Made by a program: the position numbers and the translations under genes. 64,000 bases of DNA, taken from Enchytraeus crypticus. Taxonomy: Eukaryota > Annelida > Clitellata > Enchytraeida > Enchytraeidae. Location of the stretch: NCBI GenBank assembly GCA_905160935.1, contig CAJHZI010000299.1:238501-302500 (forward strand). The letters run 5' to 3'. The notes under the pieces are model-generated. The model saw nothing but the letters and a program-made list of their open reading frames with translations. It was not told the origin of the DNA and did no database searches. Shown here piece after piece: positions 40,318 through 52,400 of the stretch. Numbering within the stretch: the first letter of the stretch is position 1; each line of letters begins with the position of its first letter.

Positions 40318-43110
40318 CTCTCTCTTAGTGCTCTGCCTACTGGCAGGTCCATGGTACATAACGCCTCCACTCTTCTCTGTCTTTCGCCTTCCTATTTATT
40401 TCCACATATGAGTGGGTCTTTAAATCATCTAACATACCTAATCTCGGCCTGCCCCTGCCTCTTCTTCCTTCCATTCCACCTTCTATGACCTCTTAATAGA
40501 CCTTCCCCCCTTAGAATGTGTCCTATACGTCTTTTCTTCCTATTTCTTAATACATTTATAAACTGTCTATCTGTGCCAACACTCTCCAGGACTTCCTCAT
40601 TTGTAACCTTTTGAGTCCAGCTAATCCTCTCCATTCTTCTCCAAATCCACATTTCCAATGCCTCCAGTTTCCTACTATCTTCCTTTTAAGGTCCATGTTT
40701 CACATCCATACAATAGCGTGGTCCAAACCAAAGTTTTCACTATCTTTATCTTTGTGTCTTTCTTTAGACTTTTTGTTAATAGTTCTTTTCTACTACCAAA
40801 GGCCGCTTTTGCTTGTGCAATCCTACTACACATTTCCGTCTCATATTTCCCATCATCGGTTATAGTATAACCCAAATATTTGAAACTCCTTACCTGTTCC
40901 AATTTCGTACCATTTATTGTAATATTAACTTCACCTTTATTATTGGACACTCTCGTAACCTTGGTCTTTTTTATATTAATTTTCATGCCATATCTTAGGG
41001 CCGTATCATTCAGCCTATCCATTATCTTTTGCAATCCAATCTCGCTACCCGCTACCATTCCTTGGTCATCTGCAAATCGTACATCTTGTAACAAATTCCA
41101 TCCTACTTTTATTCCTTCTTCAAAGTCTTCCATGGCTTCCTCCATCATTGCCTCAGCGTAAATGTTAAACAGCAGCGGCGAAATGCTACAACCTTGTCTG
41201 ACTCCAAGTCCTATTTCACCTTCTTCTAAGTATTCTTGTTGGATTTTGAGTACTGCTCTTTGATTCATGTACAAGTTCAAAATTAGTCTTCTATCTCACC
41301 AGTCAATTCTTATTCTTTTTAAGATATTCATCATCGCTATCCAATCAACCCTGTCAAAGGCCTTCTCGAAGTCTACAAAGCATACAAAAAACATTATTTC
41401 CATATTCTAAGCTTCTTTCTCAAAGAACCCGCATTACGCCTATTGCTTCTCTTGTGCCGCATCCTTTTCTAAAACAAAATTGTGTCTTGCTCAGTATCAT
41501 CTCTGCTTTCGACTGAATGCGATTATTTACTATCTTTAATAAGATCTTCGATGCATGAGGTATTAAGCTGATTGTTCTGTAATCCGAACACTCCACAGCA
41601 TTGGCTTTTTTGGGAATTGGAATCATCACTGACTTGGTAAAGTCGTCTGGCCAAATACCTGTATTGTACACTAAATACACACCTTCATTAACTTTTAAGT
41701 GCTTCTCCTTCCAACATTTTCAAGAATTCTGCAGGGATTTCATCTATTCCGGCTGCCTAACCATTTTTCATACTGTTAATTGCAGAATATATTTCCTTCT
41801 TCATTAAATCGGGGCCCCTTTTATCGTCTTCTTCTTCTATTTTAAAATCCTCTTTAACTGGTTTCCCAGCCTTATCATACAATTCCTCTACATATTCTCT
41901 CCATCTTTCTTTTACTTCTTCCAGCTCTGTCTTCAATTCCCCATTTTTACCCATTATACTAATATTCTTTGCATCTCCTTTTTCTTATCGGTTCTTGTTA
42001 ATATCCTGACTTCCTGGTATAATAGATCCGACCTCCCTCTTCTATCATATTCTGCTAAATCATCACACTTTTCACTCCACCAATGATCTTTGCTTTGTCT
42101 GTAATTCTTCCAAGTTCACTGTTTAAGCTTCTATATTTCCTTCGGCCATGACTGGTGTCAATACTTTTCCATTTCCTCCTTTCATCCATTTTGTCTAGCA
42201 TCTCCCTTGAGATCCAAGTTTTTTTTAGCTGTATTTGCTTTTAAGAAAGCCATAAACATCTTTTGCACCTATTTTAATAGCTTCCTTTAGCTGACACCAT
42301 CTTTCATTTACCCATGTTCTTTCGTAGTCCTTCATTTCCTTAACTTTTCTTTCCACTGCTTCCTGAAACTGACTGCTTTTCTCGTTCAATCCGTTCGAAT
42401 TCCATCTTTTACTGCTTTTCTTCTTAAGAGTTTTCTTCAACTGATGCCCTACTTTTGCCATTACTAGATTGTGGTCTGAATTAATATCGGCTCCTGGATA
42501 CGCCCTCGAATTCTTCGCACTATTCCTGCACCGTTGCTTTATCAGAATATAGTCTATCTGGTATCTTCCCTCGTTTCCGGTGCTTCCTGGTTTCTTCCAT
42601 GTGTAATGCCTTCTCTTCTGATGTTTGAACCAAGTGTTGGACACCATTAATCTCATTCTATTGAAAAAGTCAACCAATTTCTGTCTTCTCTCATTTCTTT
42701 TCCCTAGACCATATTCCTCAACTTCATTTCCATCTCCCTTCACCCACCACCGCGTTCCAATCCCCGATAACTATCACTTGATCTGTGGCTTTTTCTCCTT
42801 TAATCATTCCTTCTATTTTTTCGTACATCGCTTCAATTTCCTCATCCTCTGAGGCTGATGTAGGCATATAGATTTGGATAAATACCAAAATCTACTGGAT
42901 CTACTTTGATCCCCACTAACATCAGTCTGCCACTGCACTGAAGAACCTTTATTACTCGTTCACTTAAACTTCTATACAATATTATTTCCACACCCTTCTA
43001 TCTCCCTTTTTTCTCCTCCGGAGTATATAAACCTGTACCCATCACTTATAAAACCTCCAGTTCCCAACCACCTTACTTCACTCATCTCTACGTTTAACAA
43101 ACCATATATC
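40318..43110 (-). mobile_element. RTE/BovB-like LINE, largest copy
   Basis: Reading down from 43110, the end of an AP-endonuclease domain comes first: VIVIGDWNAVVGEG, YTWKKPGSTGNEGRYQIDYI, then SDHNLVMAKV. The reverse transcriptase follows in several frames: KKANAVECSDYRTISLIPHA, GVRQGCSISPLLFNIYAEAM, then VRFADDQGMVAG as the catalytic box. The C-terminal YLGYTITDDGKYETEMCSRI region and the CATGGACCTGCCAGTAGGCA tail end it. The N-terminal endonuclease half is absent and the frame is broken by stops and shifts (for example near 41757 and 41410), so it is inactive. EN and RT resemble the CFDP2/BovB type. Confidence 0.85.
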
Positions 43111-43560
43111 TACCTCGTGCTAGCAAACTAAACAGTAGCAGTGTAGTTACCTTATACCAATAACGAATAGTCTAATTAAAAAGACAAACTGCAATTGGTT
43201 CTAAAAGTAAAAATTGAAGAGGATTGTTAATTTAAAAGTTAAAGTGTAATAAAAGGTTATAATATTATATTTTCAAAATGTGTGAATGAAATTGCCACCT
43301 TCATCATCAGCAGCTGTTTACTGCTCATATATTTCTCTATGAATTCATGCTAGCAATCAATCAATAAATTATAACAAAGGCTTATCAATGAATCTAGGAC
43401 TAGATGAATTAATCAATCAATCAATCGAGCAAGCAATCAATCAATACGTTTCTCTACTTTATTTCTAACACTGCACGATATAAAGGCCTGAACTTACTAT
43501 GAACGTATCTGTTTTCAGAATAGCACTTTTAATCAGTTCTACAGAGTTAGGCTTTGCATG
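43111..43560. other. Intergenic, nothing recognised
   Basis: AT-rich with short ATCAATCAAT runs near 43355 and 43412-43445. Confidence 0.45.
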
Positions 43561-43575
43561 TATAGATACAAGAAA

Positions 43576-43577
<2 letters not shown>

Positions 43578-43619
<42 letters not shown>

Positions 43620-43710
43620 TATATATTTTAGTATACAGTATAATTATATAAATATACATCATACATGTATATACATGTACATGTATATACTGTATATGCA
43701 TGTATATATA

Positions 43711-43752
<42 letters not shown>
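43578..43752. repeat. (TA)n tracts
   Basis: TA runs at 43578-43616 and 43705-43752 around a CATGTATATACATGTAC segment. Confidence 0.9.
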
Positions 43753-43755
<3 letters not shown>

Positions 43756-44099
43756 GAGTGTATTGAATGCACTACATAGGCGCATTTGGGAGAAGTTGGT
43801 ACCAGTCACAAGTCATGAAGGAACTATGACCACATGAGCACATTGCTATGAATCAGATCCTTGAGTTATCGTGTTTCAAACAGTTATGACAACATGGGAC
43901 GTCAGATATTTCTATCCTTTTACTATCGGTATCACAAGCTTCAGGAATATTGTTTCATTAAAATGACTCTAGATTCATCGTCTGATATAAATGAAAAAAA
44001 AGTCTGATAAAACCGACATAAATGTATGGAGTGACTTTGGAAATATGGACGATTTAGATTTAGAAGTAGCTGCAAAGTTTTCTCTTTCCGTACTCCACC

Positions 44100-44690
44100 G
44101 ATCAGTGTCAAAGTTTGTCAGTGTCACTCGCTGTTCCTAAATGCCGAACAGTTCTTTTATAATGACAAGTCGTTTCCTGTAGCAGGTCCCAAATTGTGGA
44201 ATGAACTTCCACAATTTATATGACGTTTTGATAAACCTGATAGCTTTTAAAATGAGTCTGTTGACGCATGTTTTGCTAGATCATTCCGTTTAAATTCTGC
44301 TCACTGATAAATCTCTCAGATTGCAATGTTTAAGCTACGTTACATACGATAGTTAATTCGTATTCTAGTGATTTTTACTGTGTGCATTTTATTGTATTTT
44401 GCTTGTTTTACTGTAACTGTTGTTGGTAAAATAATTTTTAAATGTATTAATTTCGCCGATCTGAATATGTCAGTAACCATGGGATGTATTTTTAATTGAC
44501 AATCAGATCTGGTTTGTGTATAATGCAAGGCTCTCTGAGACCAATTATTTGTGTTCTAGAACAACTTCCGAATTTTTAAAATCCTATGCCTTTAGGTTTA
44601 TCAACTCTTGGAACCAAATGCTTCCTGATATCCGGATTTCGAGGTCCCTAGCTGAATTCACTAAACGTAACAAATATATATTGTTTGAGG
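44100..44690 (+). mobile_element. C-terminal remnants of a second LINE type
   Basis: One frame near 44140-44222 reads AEQFFYNDKSFPVAGPKLWN followed by ELPQFI and a stop. Another near 44540-44670 reads LKSYAFRFINSWNQMLPDIR. Both are the LWNxLP-type ending common at the C-terminus of CR1/L2/jockey-like reverse transcriptases. Only tails remain; clade not determined. Confidence 0.5.
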
Positions 44691-44982
44691 TTTGTCAATT
44701 TCTAAATTTTGCTTTTTTGTGTAAATGTCCAGCTAGAATTGTTACATAGCTAAAGTGTGTATTTCAGTTGATTTTTCATTATATATGACATTAATATAGT
44801 TACATGTATAGACGGTGGTCAGCTAGATAAGATCTGTATCATCTTCCCTGACGGCCGTTGTTCTAGTTCCTACAGACTGTTTGATACCCTGTGTTTCTGG
44901 GAATTTTTAATTTAATTTCTTTTAAAAGTTTATTTCTGTTTGTATTTGTCAGTGATTTGGTTTTGATGCAGTAATAAACATA

Positions 44983-44988
44983 TCTCTC

Positions 44989-45019
<31 letters not shown>

Positions 45020-45020
45020 T

Positions 45021-45063
<43 letters not shown>
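44983..45063. repeat. (CT)n microsatellite
   Basis: Long CT run with a TTGAT interruption, downstream of the LINE tail. Confidence 0.95.
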
Positions 45064-45066
<3 letters not shown>

Positions 45067-45109
45067 GTAAAGTATTGAAATGCCTCAACATGATATACTC
45101 AATTAAACA

Positions 45110-46489
45110 TTAAACATTAAAGATGGTAAGGCTGGTGTCTTTGAACTGACGAGCTCCTGCTTCTCAGGCAAGCTTGCTATCTATGAGGCTATTCAGCCGG
45201 TGTAATTATACCGAAAAGACCGGTAATGACAATTCCTTTAAACATCGTTAAAAATTCAAAATCTAGCTTCCCAGAATGAACAGTAGATGCGCGTATTAAA
45301 GATTCTAAACTGGACGAGGCTTGTTAACTTAAAAGCTCTAGAGTCCATTGCGGTAGCTCAGGAATCCCACCAGGAATTGCTAGATTGAGATTAGAACCCT
45401 TAACCAACTGTTTATGAGGAGAGTCTGCTACAAACTCCTCAGTTCTTCGGGAGCTATCCCTGATAAGAAAGTAGGATGGAATTGTGGTTTTCGAAAATTT
45501 TCTAGAAATACAAACATACTTAGGAAAAATTGCAACAAAAACCTATTTAAATGATTCAATCATTTCACACAATACAGCTAGAAAAATCTCTCAAAATACA
45601 ACAATTCACATGAAATGAAAATGAAACAAAGGGCCGAAGACTCTAAGATGTACCCTAAAAAGAGAATATAATATTAAAAGATTTAAGCACCGCTACAATA
45701 TCACAGAATATTGTTTACAATATTAAAATGGTACATTATTTATTGTAGAATACATATACATGTATATGCTAAGCTATAGAAATAAAATATTGATTGAAAT
45801 ACAACCTTAAATACAAGCATAGAAGAAACCATGTAAGACAGGTGTACTGTTTTGGGAGTCTATACTCGTAAATCATATACCGGGTTGACATTTAGAGATG
45901 GTGACATATTTTGAATGTTCACCGGTCTACATCCTCGCTTGTTTTGTAAAATGCTTGATTTTATATCGCACATTACGATGTTCTTTTTTGTTATCAGTCG
46001 GGAATTGTTAGTGCACCTTTGGCTTTATATTTTTCTAAGAGTGGCAAGAAACGTATTTTCTGATATCGTGCGTTATACAAGCAATTTATTTGTAGACGAA
46101 CAATTCACGAAGAATAGATAAGTAAAAATTAAAGATATATAAAGAATAAACAAAAAAGTAAAATACGAAAATAAAAATGCAAGTAGAAATAAAGATGTAG
46201 AAAGAATAAACAAATAGTACGATACTACAATTAAAGATAAATAAAAGTAAAGATATACAAAGAATAAAAAAATGAAATACTAAATACAGTATTCTAAAGT
46301 ATTTCTCTTTCAAAGAAGAGCTATAAAACAAAATTTATTTCTGAATTTATTTAATGTTTCTGAACCACAGTATAACAGAGTCGAAGAAGTTATCATTAAA
46401 ATCTTCCCTGTGTTATTTGAGTGTCTGATGTAGGATGAATTTGTAGTGTTAGGCAAATAACGACAAAAGATATGCAACGGGAAACTATA
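45110..46489. other. Intergenic, nothing clear
   Basis: A degenerate AAAGAATAAACAAA-type repeat lies at 46100-46280. No gene recognised. Confidence 0.45.
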
Positions 46490-46735
46490 TCGGTTTGAAT
46501 GTCTCAATAGCGCAATGGTTAGAGGTGTGGATAACGTCATGAAGTTTTAAATGACAGATCCTGAGGTGAATGGAATCCTCGTGGGTTCGAATCCCAGCCG
46601 CGCTGATCTGAGAGTAAAATCTCGGACATTCACTGGACTGGCTACACGGAAAATGAACTAAATTGCCTAACGGTTTAGACATGTGATATTAAAAGTGATA
46701 GATATCAACATAGTTGATCATTTCACTATAATGTG
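46490..46735 (+). repeat. tRNA-derived SINE family 2, full-length-type copy
   Basis: The A box in TCTCAATAGCGCAATGGTTA and the B box in GTGGGTTCGAATCCCAGCCG are separated by a roughly 50-base insert (GTCATGAAGTTTTAAATGAC). The body has TCTCGGACATTCACTGGACT and the end reads GTTGATCATTTCACTATAAT. The order is the reverse complement of 53140-53356. Confidence 0.8.
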
Positions 46736-46994
46736 TGTTACTATTATCGGTGATCCAATTTTCCACGACGAACTGTGTTTTGGTTTATATGAGGTATAAT
46801 GGGGTACTTAGTGTGTTTTGGTTTATATGAGGAATAATGGGGGTATTTAGAGAGTGCCTACTGTTCTTATGATTGGACCTTTGCGCTGATCGATGGTGAG
46901 CTCATGAATGGACACAGGTGTAATTAGTGCAGGAATACAAGTCTTAGGCCGTGTTCTCTTTACAACCGGCATGGTCTTTGGTTTATTAACTTTA

Positions 46995-47080
46995 AATCTG
47001 TGACGGTAGCTTGAGTATGTCGAGTCGTCTTAAAAAGAAGCCCTGCACTTTTGATCCATGACTTCAAACACTCTGCAACA
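46995..47080 (+). repeat. Dispersed repeat (8163 family)
   Basis: TGTGACGGTAGCTTGAGTAT, GTCGAGTCGTCTTAAAAAGA, AACACTCTGCAAC. Confidence 0.6.
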
Positions 47081-47486
47081 TGCCATAATAATGTTTAGGC
47101 CACAGCCAAGTACTCACATTAGAAAGTTAGTTTGATTTTTTATACATAGAGGAAGGGCTTCACAGATGGACTGCTATTTTAGTACTCTAGTAATGAAGTA
47201 CTACATAGTGCACATATTTTCTCTCTTACTCTCTCATACCATAGTTCCTCCTGTCACGGGTTATACTGTACGCTAGGCGACATTTGAAACTTAATTTAGT
47301 AAACAACAACGGGGTATTTATAGAAGAGTCTTGATCGGTTCCCAGCAATATTTGTTTGGTGATAATCTCATCCGCAATACGTTCAAAGGTAAGGAAACCT
47401 TCTTATACTTCTTTGCAAATAAACTGTTGACTATGATACAAGTAAACACTTAGGCCCTATGCACCTGCGGACTCTGATAGGCCTAT

Positions 47487-47625
47487 TATAAAAGCTGGTT
47501 AAGCTAATGTTAACGTCAGTTTCCTCACTCGAAAACGATGTCAGTGATTGGTGAGCCCAGGATTTGAAAGCCACAACATACTGATCCGCGGTCGAATATC
47601 TTACCGATATCTCCACTGGCTCCAA
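47487..47625 (-). repeat. SINE family 1 copy
   Basis: AAAGCTGGTTAAGCTAATGT, CTCGAAAACGATGTCAGTGA, GTCGAATATCTTACCGATAT, CTCCACTGGCTCCA. Confidence 0.8.
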
Positions 47626-48980
47626 CCTGAAGTATTGTATTTAACATAGGCCTATATGAAGTCATACAAAAATCTGCTCAGTAGCATACATTACATTAGT
47701 TAAACACTATCTAACACGTTTTACCTATAATAGCATATTTATCTTAAACTTTATTCATTGACTGATAAGACATGTATAACTAGATTTCATTTAGAGGTAA
47801 CCGTAGCCTACTATTTCAACATACTAGTATTAAATTAAAATAGTAGTTAAATTATTTTATCTATTATATTTTTGGTCTCAGGCTCCAGACAAATGCGCTA
47901 TCAACTCTCGCAAAACATCTAACAAACGATGCCTTATGTGTCACAAGATGAGAAGAATGAACACAAATTACGCATATATATGTAGAATTAAAAAGAAATA
48001 AAAATAAATTACATAAAATTATATAATATATGAAAATATGATATAATATATGAGAACAAAACACATATGTGCATGTAGAACTGTACGTTCAGCATGCAGA
48101 AGTTCTGTAAGATGAAGAGTCTGGTTTTGAAAATTCGCAATAAAACCACTAAGATGTATGTTATATAAATTAGTTCTTAGCCTCATTTCATGTATTTCTC
48201 TGAAACACGAATGGCTTTTCTTCACAACAGCCTTTGCTTTCATGTTAAATTTATTTACACCAGCTGAATGCATGGTAATCAGAAGAAGTGTGGCATATCA
48301 ATCAATCCTCAACAAAGTAAAAATAGACATTATATCGTAAACATTACTGACGTCTGTCATGTCAATATGCTAACATGCTTACATTCGAGCATTGGAAAGC
48401 TCATTTATATATTGCACACCGTGATTTACTAGATATATTATATCTGTTAGCCATATGCTTAAAATTATCTTAATTGTTTTAAATCACTACTTTCACTTTT
48501 GCAATTTAGACTTTCTATGTGTATAACTCGATTAGGCCATCTAAACTGATCCATTAAACAACGTGAAACAGTAGAATTTTTTAAAAGATGATACAGAGAT
48601 GTAAACACAGCTTTGCCAAACTAAAGTTATTTTATTTGAAATACCTTGGAAATAGATTGGCAGAACCATAGTTGCATCTAACATTTCCAATTTTGAAATA
48701 TTCACTAAAGAACACATCAATAGACACTGTGTTTAAAACATGGTCATGACTATATACCTTCCACTAGCGAGAGAGTTAACAAAGGGAGAGAGAGAGAAGA
48801 GAGAGAGAGAGATAGAGAGAGAGAGAAAGAAAGAAAGAAAGAAAGAACGAAAGAAAGAGAGAGAGATTTGTAAAAAATATTGAGGAAGACTACGAAGTAA
48901 GTTTTCAAAATATAGTTTAAAAAAACTTAATTGGTGCAGTAATTATTTAAATTTGTAATTAATCTAAATAAATTTGTTAG
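47626..48980. other. Intergenic upstream of gene B
   Basis: A GAGA/GAAA-rich run lies at 48785-48868. No promoter element or 5' UTR exon could be placed with confidence. Confidence 0.45.
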
Positions 48981-48984
48981 CATT

Positions 48985-49116
48985 TAAAAGGTGATGTTAA
49001 CGTCAGTTTCTTCAGGCGAAAACGATGTCAGTGATGGGTGAGCCCAGGATTTGAACCCCGCACATATAGATCCGCAATCGAACATCTTAACCGACATCGC
49101 CACTGGCTCCAGCCAA
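48985..49116 (-). repeat. SINE family 1 copy upstream of gene B
   Basis: AAAAGGTGATGTTAACGTCA, GATTTGAACCCCGCACATAT, ACATCGCCACTGGCTCCAGC. It lies about 160 bases before the gene B signal-peptide exon. Confidence 0.8.
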
Positions 49117-49280
49117 GTGGCGATGTCGTTAAAATTATCAATTATCATTCTATTTAGTTCTTCTAATTAATAAAAAACTAAAGTTTTATAAATTAATCAT
49201 TCAAAGGAATAAATTAAAGAACGCCTAATTGTTTCACAATTTAGCTGCTTGAATTTTCACGTTTTTATTTCTCGTAACAG

Positions 49281-49353
49281 AAGACATTGATGCACGAAAT
49301 GGCGAGAATTGAAATAGAAATTCTCGTGGTCCTCGTGGTCCTATCTACATCAG
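49281..49353 (+). CDS. Gene B exon with start codon and signal peptide
   Basis: After CTCGTAACAG. ATG occurs at 49290 and in frame at 49299; from the latter it reads MARIEIEILVVLVVLSTS. The hydrophobic core ILVVLVVL matches gene A (VLVVLLIL). The ATG followed by GCG at 49299 aligns with gene A ATG 1806 and is preferred. Phase-1 donor G/GTAACA. Confidence 0.75.
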
Positions 49354-49373
49354 GTAACAACTGTCTATTTATT

Positions 49374-49447
<74 letters not shown>

Positions 49448-52400
49448 TAGTGCACAACCTACTGGCGATTTCACGCTATATAGCGCCTTCACTCTTCTCT
49501 GTCTTCCGATTCCCTCTTCATGTCTACAAATGAATGGATCTTTAAATCATCTAACATACCTAATCTTGGCCTGCCCCCATTTCTTTCCATTCTGTCTTCT
49601 ACGACTTCATTTAATAGACTTTCCCCTTAAAATGTGTCCAACTCTTATATCCAACTCTTCTTCCTATTTATGAATACATTTATCCACTGTCTATCTGTGC
49701 CAACTCTCTCCAGAACTTCCTCATTTATATTATTTGTAACTTTCTCAATATAAGTATTGTTTCTAAAATGAATATTAATTGAGCTATATTTAACCTATAT
49801 ACCCCTGCAATAATCAAAAACAGTCAGACTATTTCCTGAAAAAATGGCTTACGGGTAAATTTTAACTCATCATCATACTTTTTAATAAGGAATATAAAAA
49901 CACCACAATTTGTGTAGTGTGTAAGACTTATTAACGCTTTTAATAATTGTGCATATTAATTTGGAGCTTCAGAAGTAGATGTACTAATCACAACCTGTTT
50001 TGTTATTTGTAGCCATCATAAGGGCTGATGAAGGGAATGGTGCGTAAACTTAAATTATTAAAGTAATTTAAATTAATTAATTAATTAATTAACTACTGAT
50101 AAATATTACTAAGATTGACAATAATAAATTTTGGATATTAATTTAAATTTAATCTACACAATGATTAAATCATAGAGCATGCTATATGATATGCTAACGT
50201 TTGTTAGCAATTGTTAATGAGTGTTCATGATTGTTACGGACTATTAATCACTTTAAACTAAAATATACTACTTTGTCACAAATTGAATTAAATCAATAAA
50301 AGTAGGCCTAATTGTTGATTTACTGTTGAACTCTTGAGTCTAACTATTTATTTATTATCTTACTGGCTGAGCCGCTGTATCAACATCGGTTCGCGTCTCG
50401 ACTGCAGCGATTGCAGCGTTCAAACCCCGCACTCGCGCGTCACTGATCTCTAGTGAGACAAAACTGACGTTAAACTAGACTATGATAAACTGGATGATGA
50501 TGATAATGATGATGATGATGATGATGATGGTGATATCGATGACTATGATGTGGATGATGATGATGTAAGGCAAGGGTCGTTGCCCTCCATTCACTGAGCA
50601 AGCCTGTGCCACAGACAGGCCTAAGCTGTGTACTAGTAGCGGCACCTGTCCCGCTGGAGAAAAGTGCTGTCCTGTCAGCTGCAATGGGAAGGAATGCACC
50701 AAGCTGGGTAAATAATAAAGCTGGCAAAGCTAATGATAACGTCAGTTTCCTCACTCGAAAGTGATGTGAATGACGGGCGAGCCCAGGATTTGAACCCCGC
50801 ATATGCTGATCCGCGGTCGAGTATCTTACCGACTTCACCACTAGCTCCAGCAAATAATAATAATAATATGATATATGATATGATATTACGATAATAATAT
50901 TATCATAGTAAACCACTAGTGTGAATGTGACTATTTCACAACAGTAAGTTAACTGCTCTATTCTTTTCTTTAATAATTACTAGATAATTAATTCAAATGA
51001 ACGGTGATTCTAAAAATTTTGCAAAAATTACAAATGTAAATATCACAATAGATTACATCTGACAGACTTCTGAGATTGTAAATGAATATTGTCGAGTTCG
51101 TGATGCCGTTAACTAATCCTCTCGAAAGGCCGACAAGTCTATTTTAACGTCAGTTTCATCTCTTGAAAGCGGTATCAGTGACGGACGAGCCCAACGCGAG
51201 GGCCGAGGCTTGGCATGCCATGCCCTGCCATGGTTTACTGACCAGCTTGCTTCATAGGAAATTGAAAGATTTTTACCCGGAAGGTATATGTAAGAGATTC
51301 TTTGCGAATGGATTTGATTTTTTATCTATGGAATGCTCTTAGGGAGCCTGAAAGCAGACTTTGAGTCATATCTGGAATATATATCTTGAACTTGCCATTT
51401 GGCAGAGCACTAGAGAGAGCTATATCATTGTAATGTAGCACACTGTACTGTTTTGTATTTCATATTTTGGTACGCCATGTTGGAGCAAATCCTGGGCTCG
51501 TCCGTCACTGGCATCGCGTTCGACTGAAGAAACTGACGTTTACCTTAGCTTTACCAGCTTTAACAAATTCATTAGAATTACAATTACAATTTCACTGTAA
51601 TCTATATTAGGCAATAAGCCAGGCGATTGTCCAATCACAATTCAGACCTTCATGTGCCCACTCAACTCTACCATTAACTCACCATACGTCTGCAGTAATG
51701 ACTTCGATTGTCCTGGGACACAGAAATGCTGCCCTCAGCCGTGCGTCAAACCAATATGCAAGCAGCCGGGTAGGTACACGGGTGTAGTGGTGTAGCAGTA
51801 CACGGGTACACTGGTACACTGGTACAGTGATACACTGGTACACTGGTGTAGTTTCTGGTGTGCTTCCTACGTACACTGCAAGTGATTGTACGGGTAGCTA
51901 ATGCAGCAGTACAACGAAGGGTTAAAGTTCTGAATCATGAATGAGTCATACTTCTCACATTCTTTGATTGCAGCGAAATACAAAGTAGAATTAATTTAAA
52001 AAATAATTTTTATAGAACATTTGTAACAAATCGATGATATTGAAAAATAAGTTCAGTCTATAGCGAACAATTTCTTACAGTACGCAATAAATGTTTAGTG
52101 CACATGTATAGCAAAAGTTTGCGTCTTATGAAGAAGGTAAGGAATGAAATAAGAAATCACATCCGACACTTTTTAATATTATATAGTAGTATATACTAGG
52201 CTGAATGCATCTTTATGGTTTGATTAAGATGTACATGTACAGTTTGAGACCAGATGAATTTGTAGGTTGAAATAGTAGTGAGCGAGTTTAGAGTATTTTT
52301 GTAATAAATGGGAAGAAAAGTGGACGGGACGGTAAGTTTTAAACGTTATATTTTGAACTTGTTATTCATTTATCTAATTGAATTATTTAAAAATAATAAA

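Noticed and set aside
40611-41161. Plus-strand frames over the LINE
   Set aside because: Shadows of the minus-strand reverse transcriptase frame.
46490-46600. tRNA gene (A and B boxes present)
   Set aside because: The boxes are separated by an unrelated insert, no cloverleaf can be drawn, and several copies share a long non-tRNA tail: a SINE.
47431-47625. Small minus-strand frame with SLTSFSSEETDVN-like text, also seen at 11455 and 56254
   Set aside because: It recurs because it is the translation of SINE family 1, not a conserved peptide.
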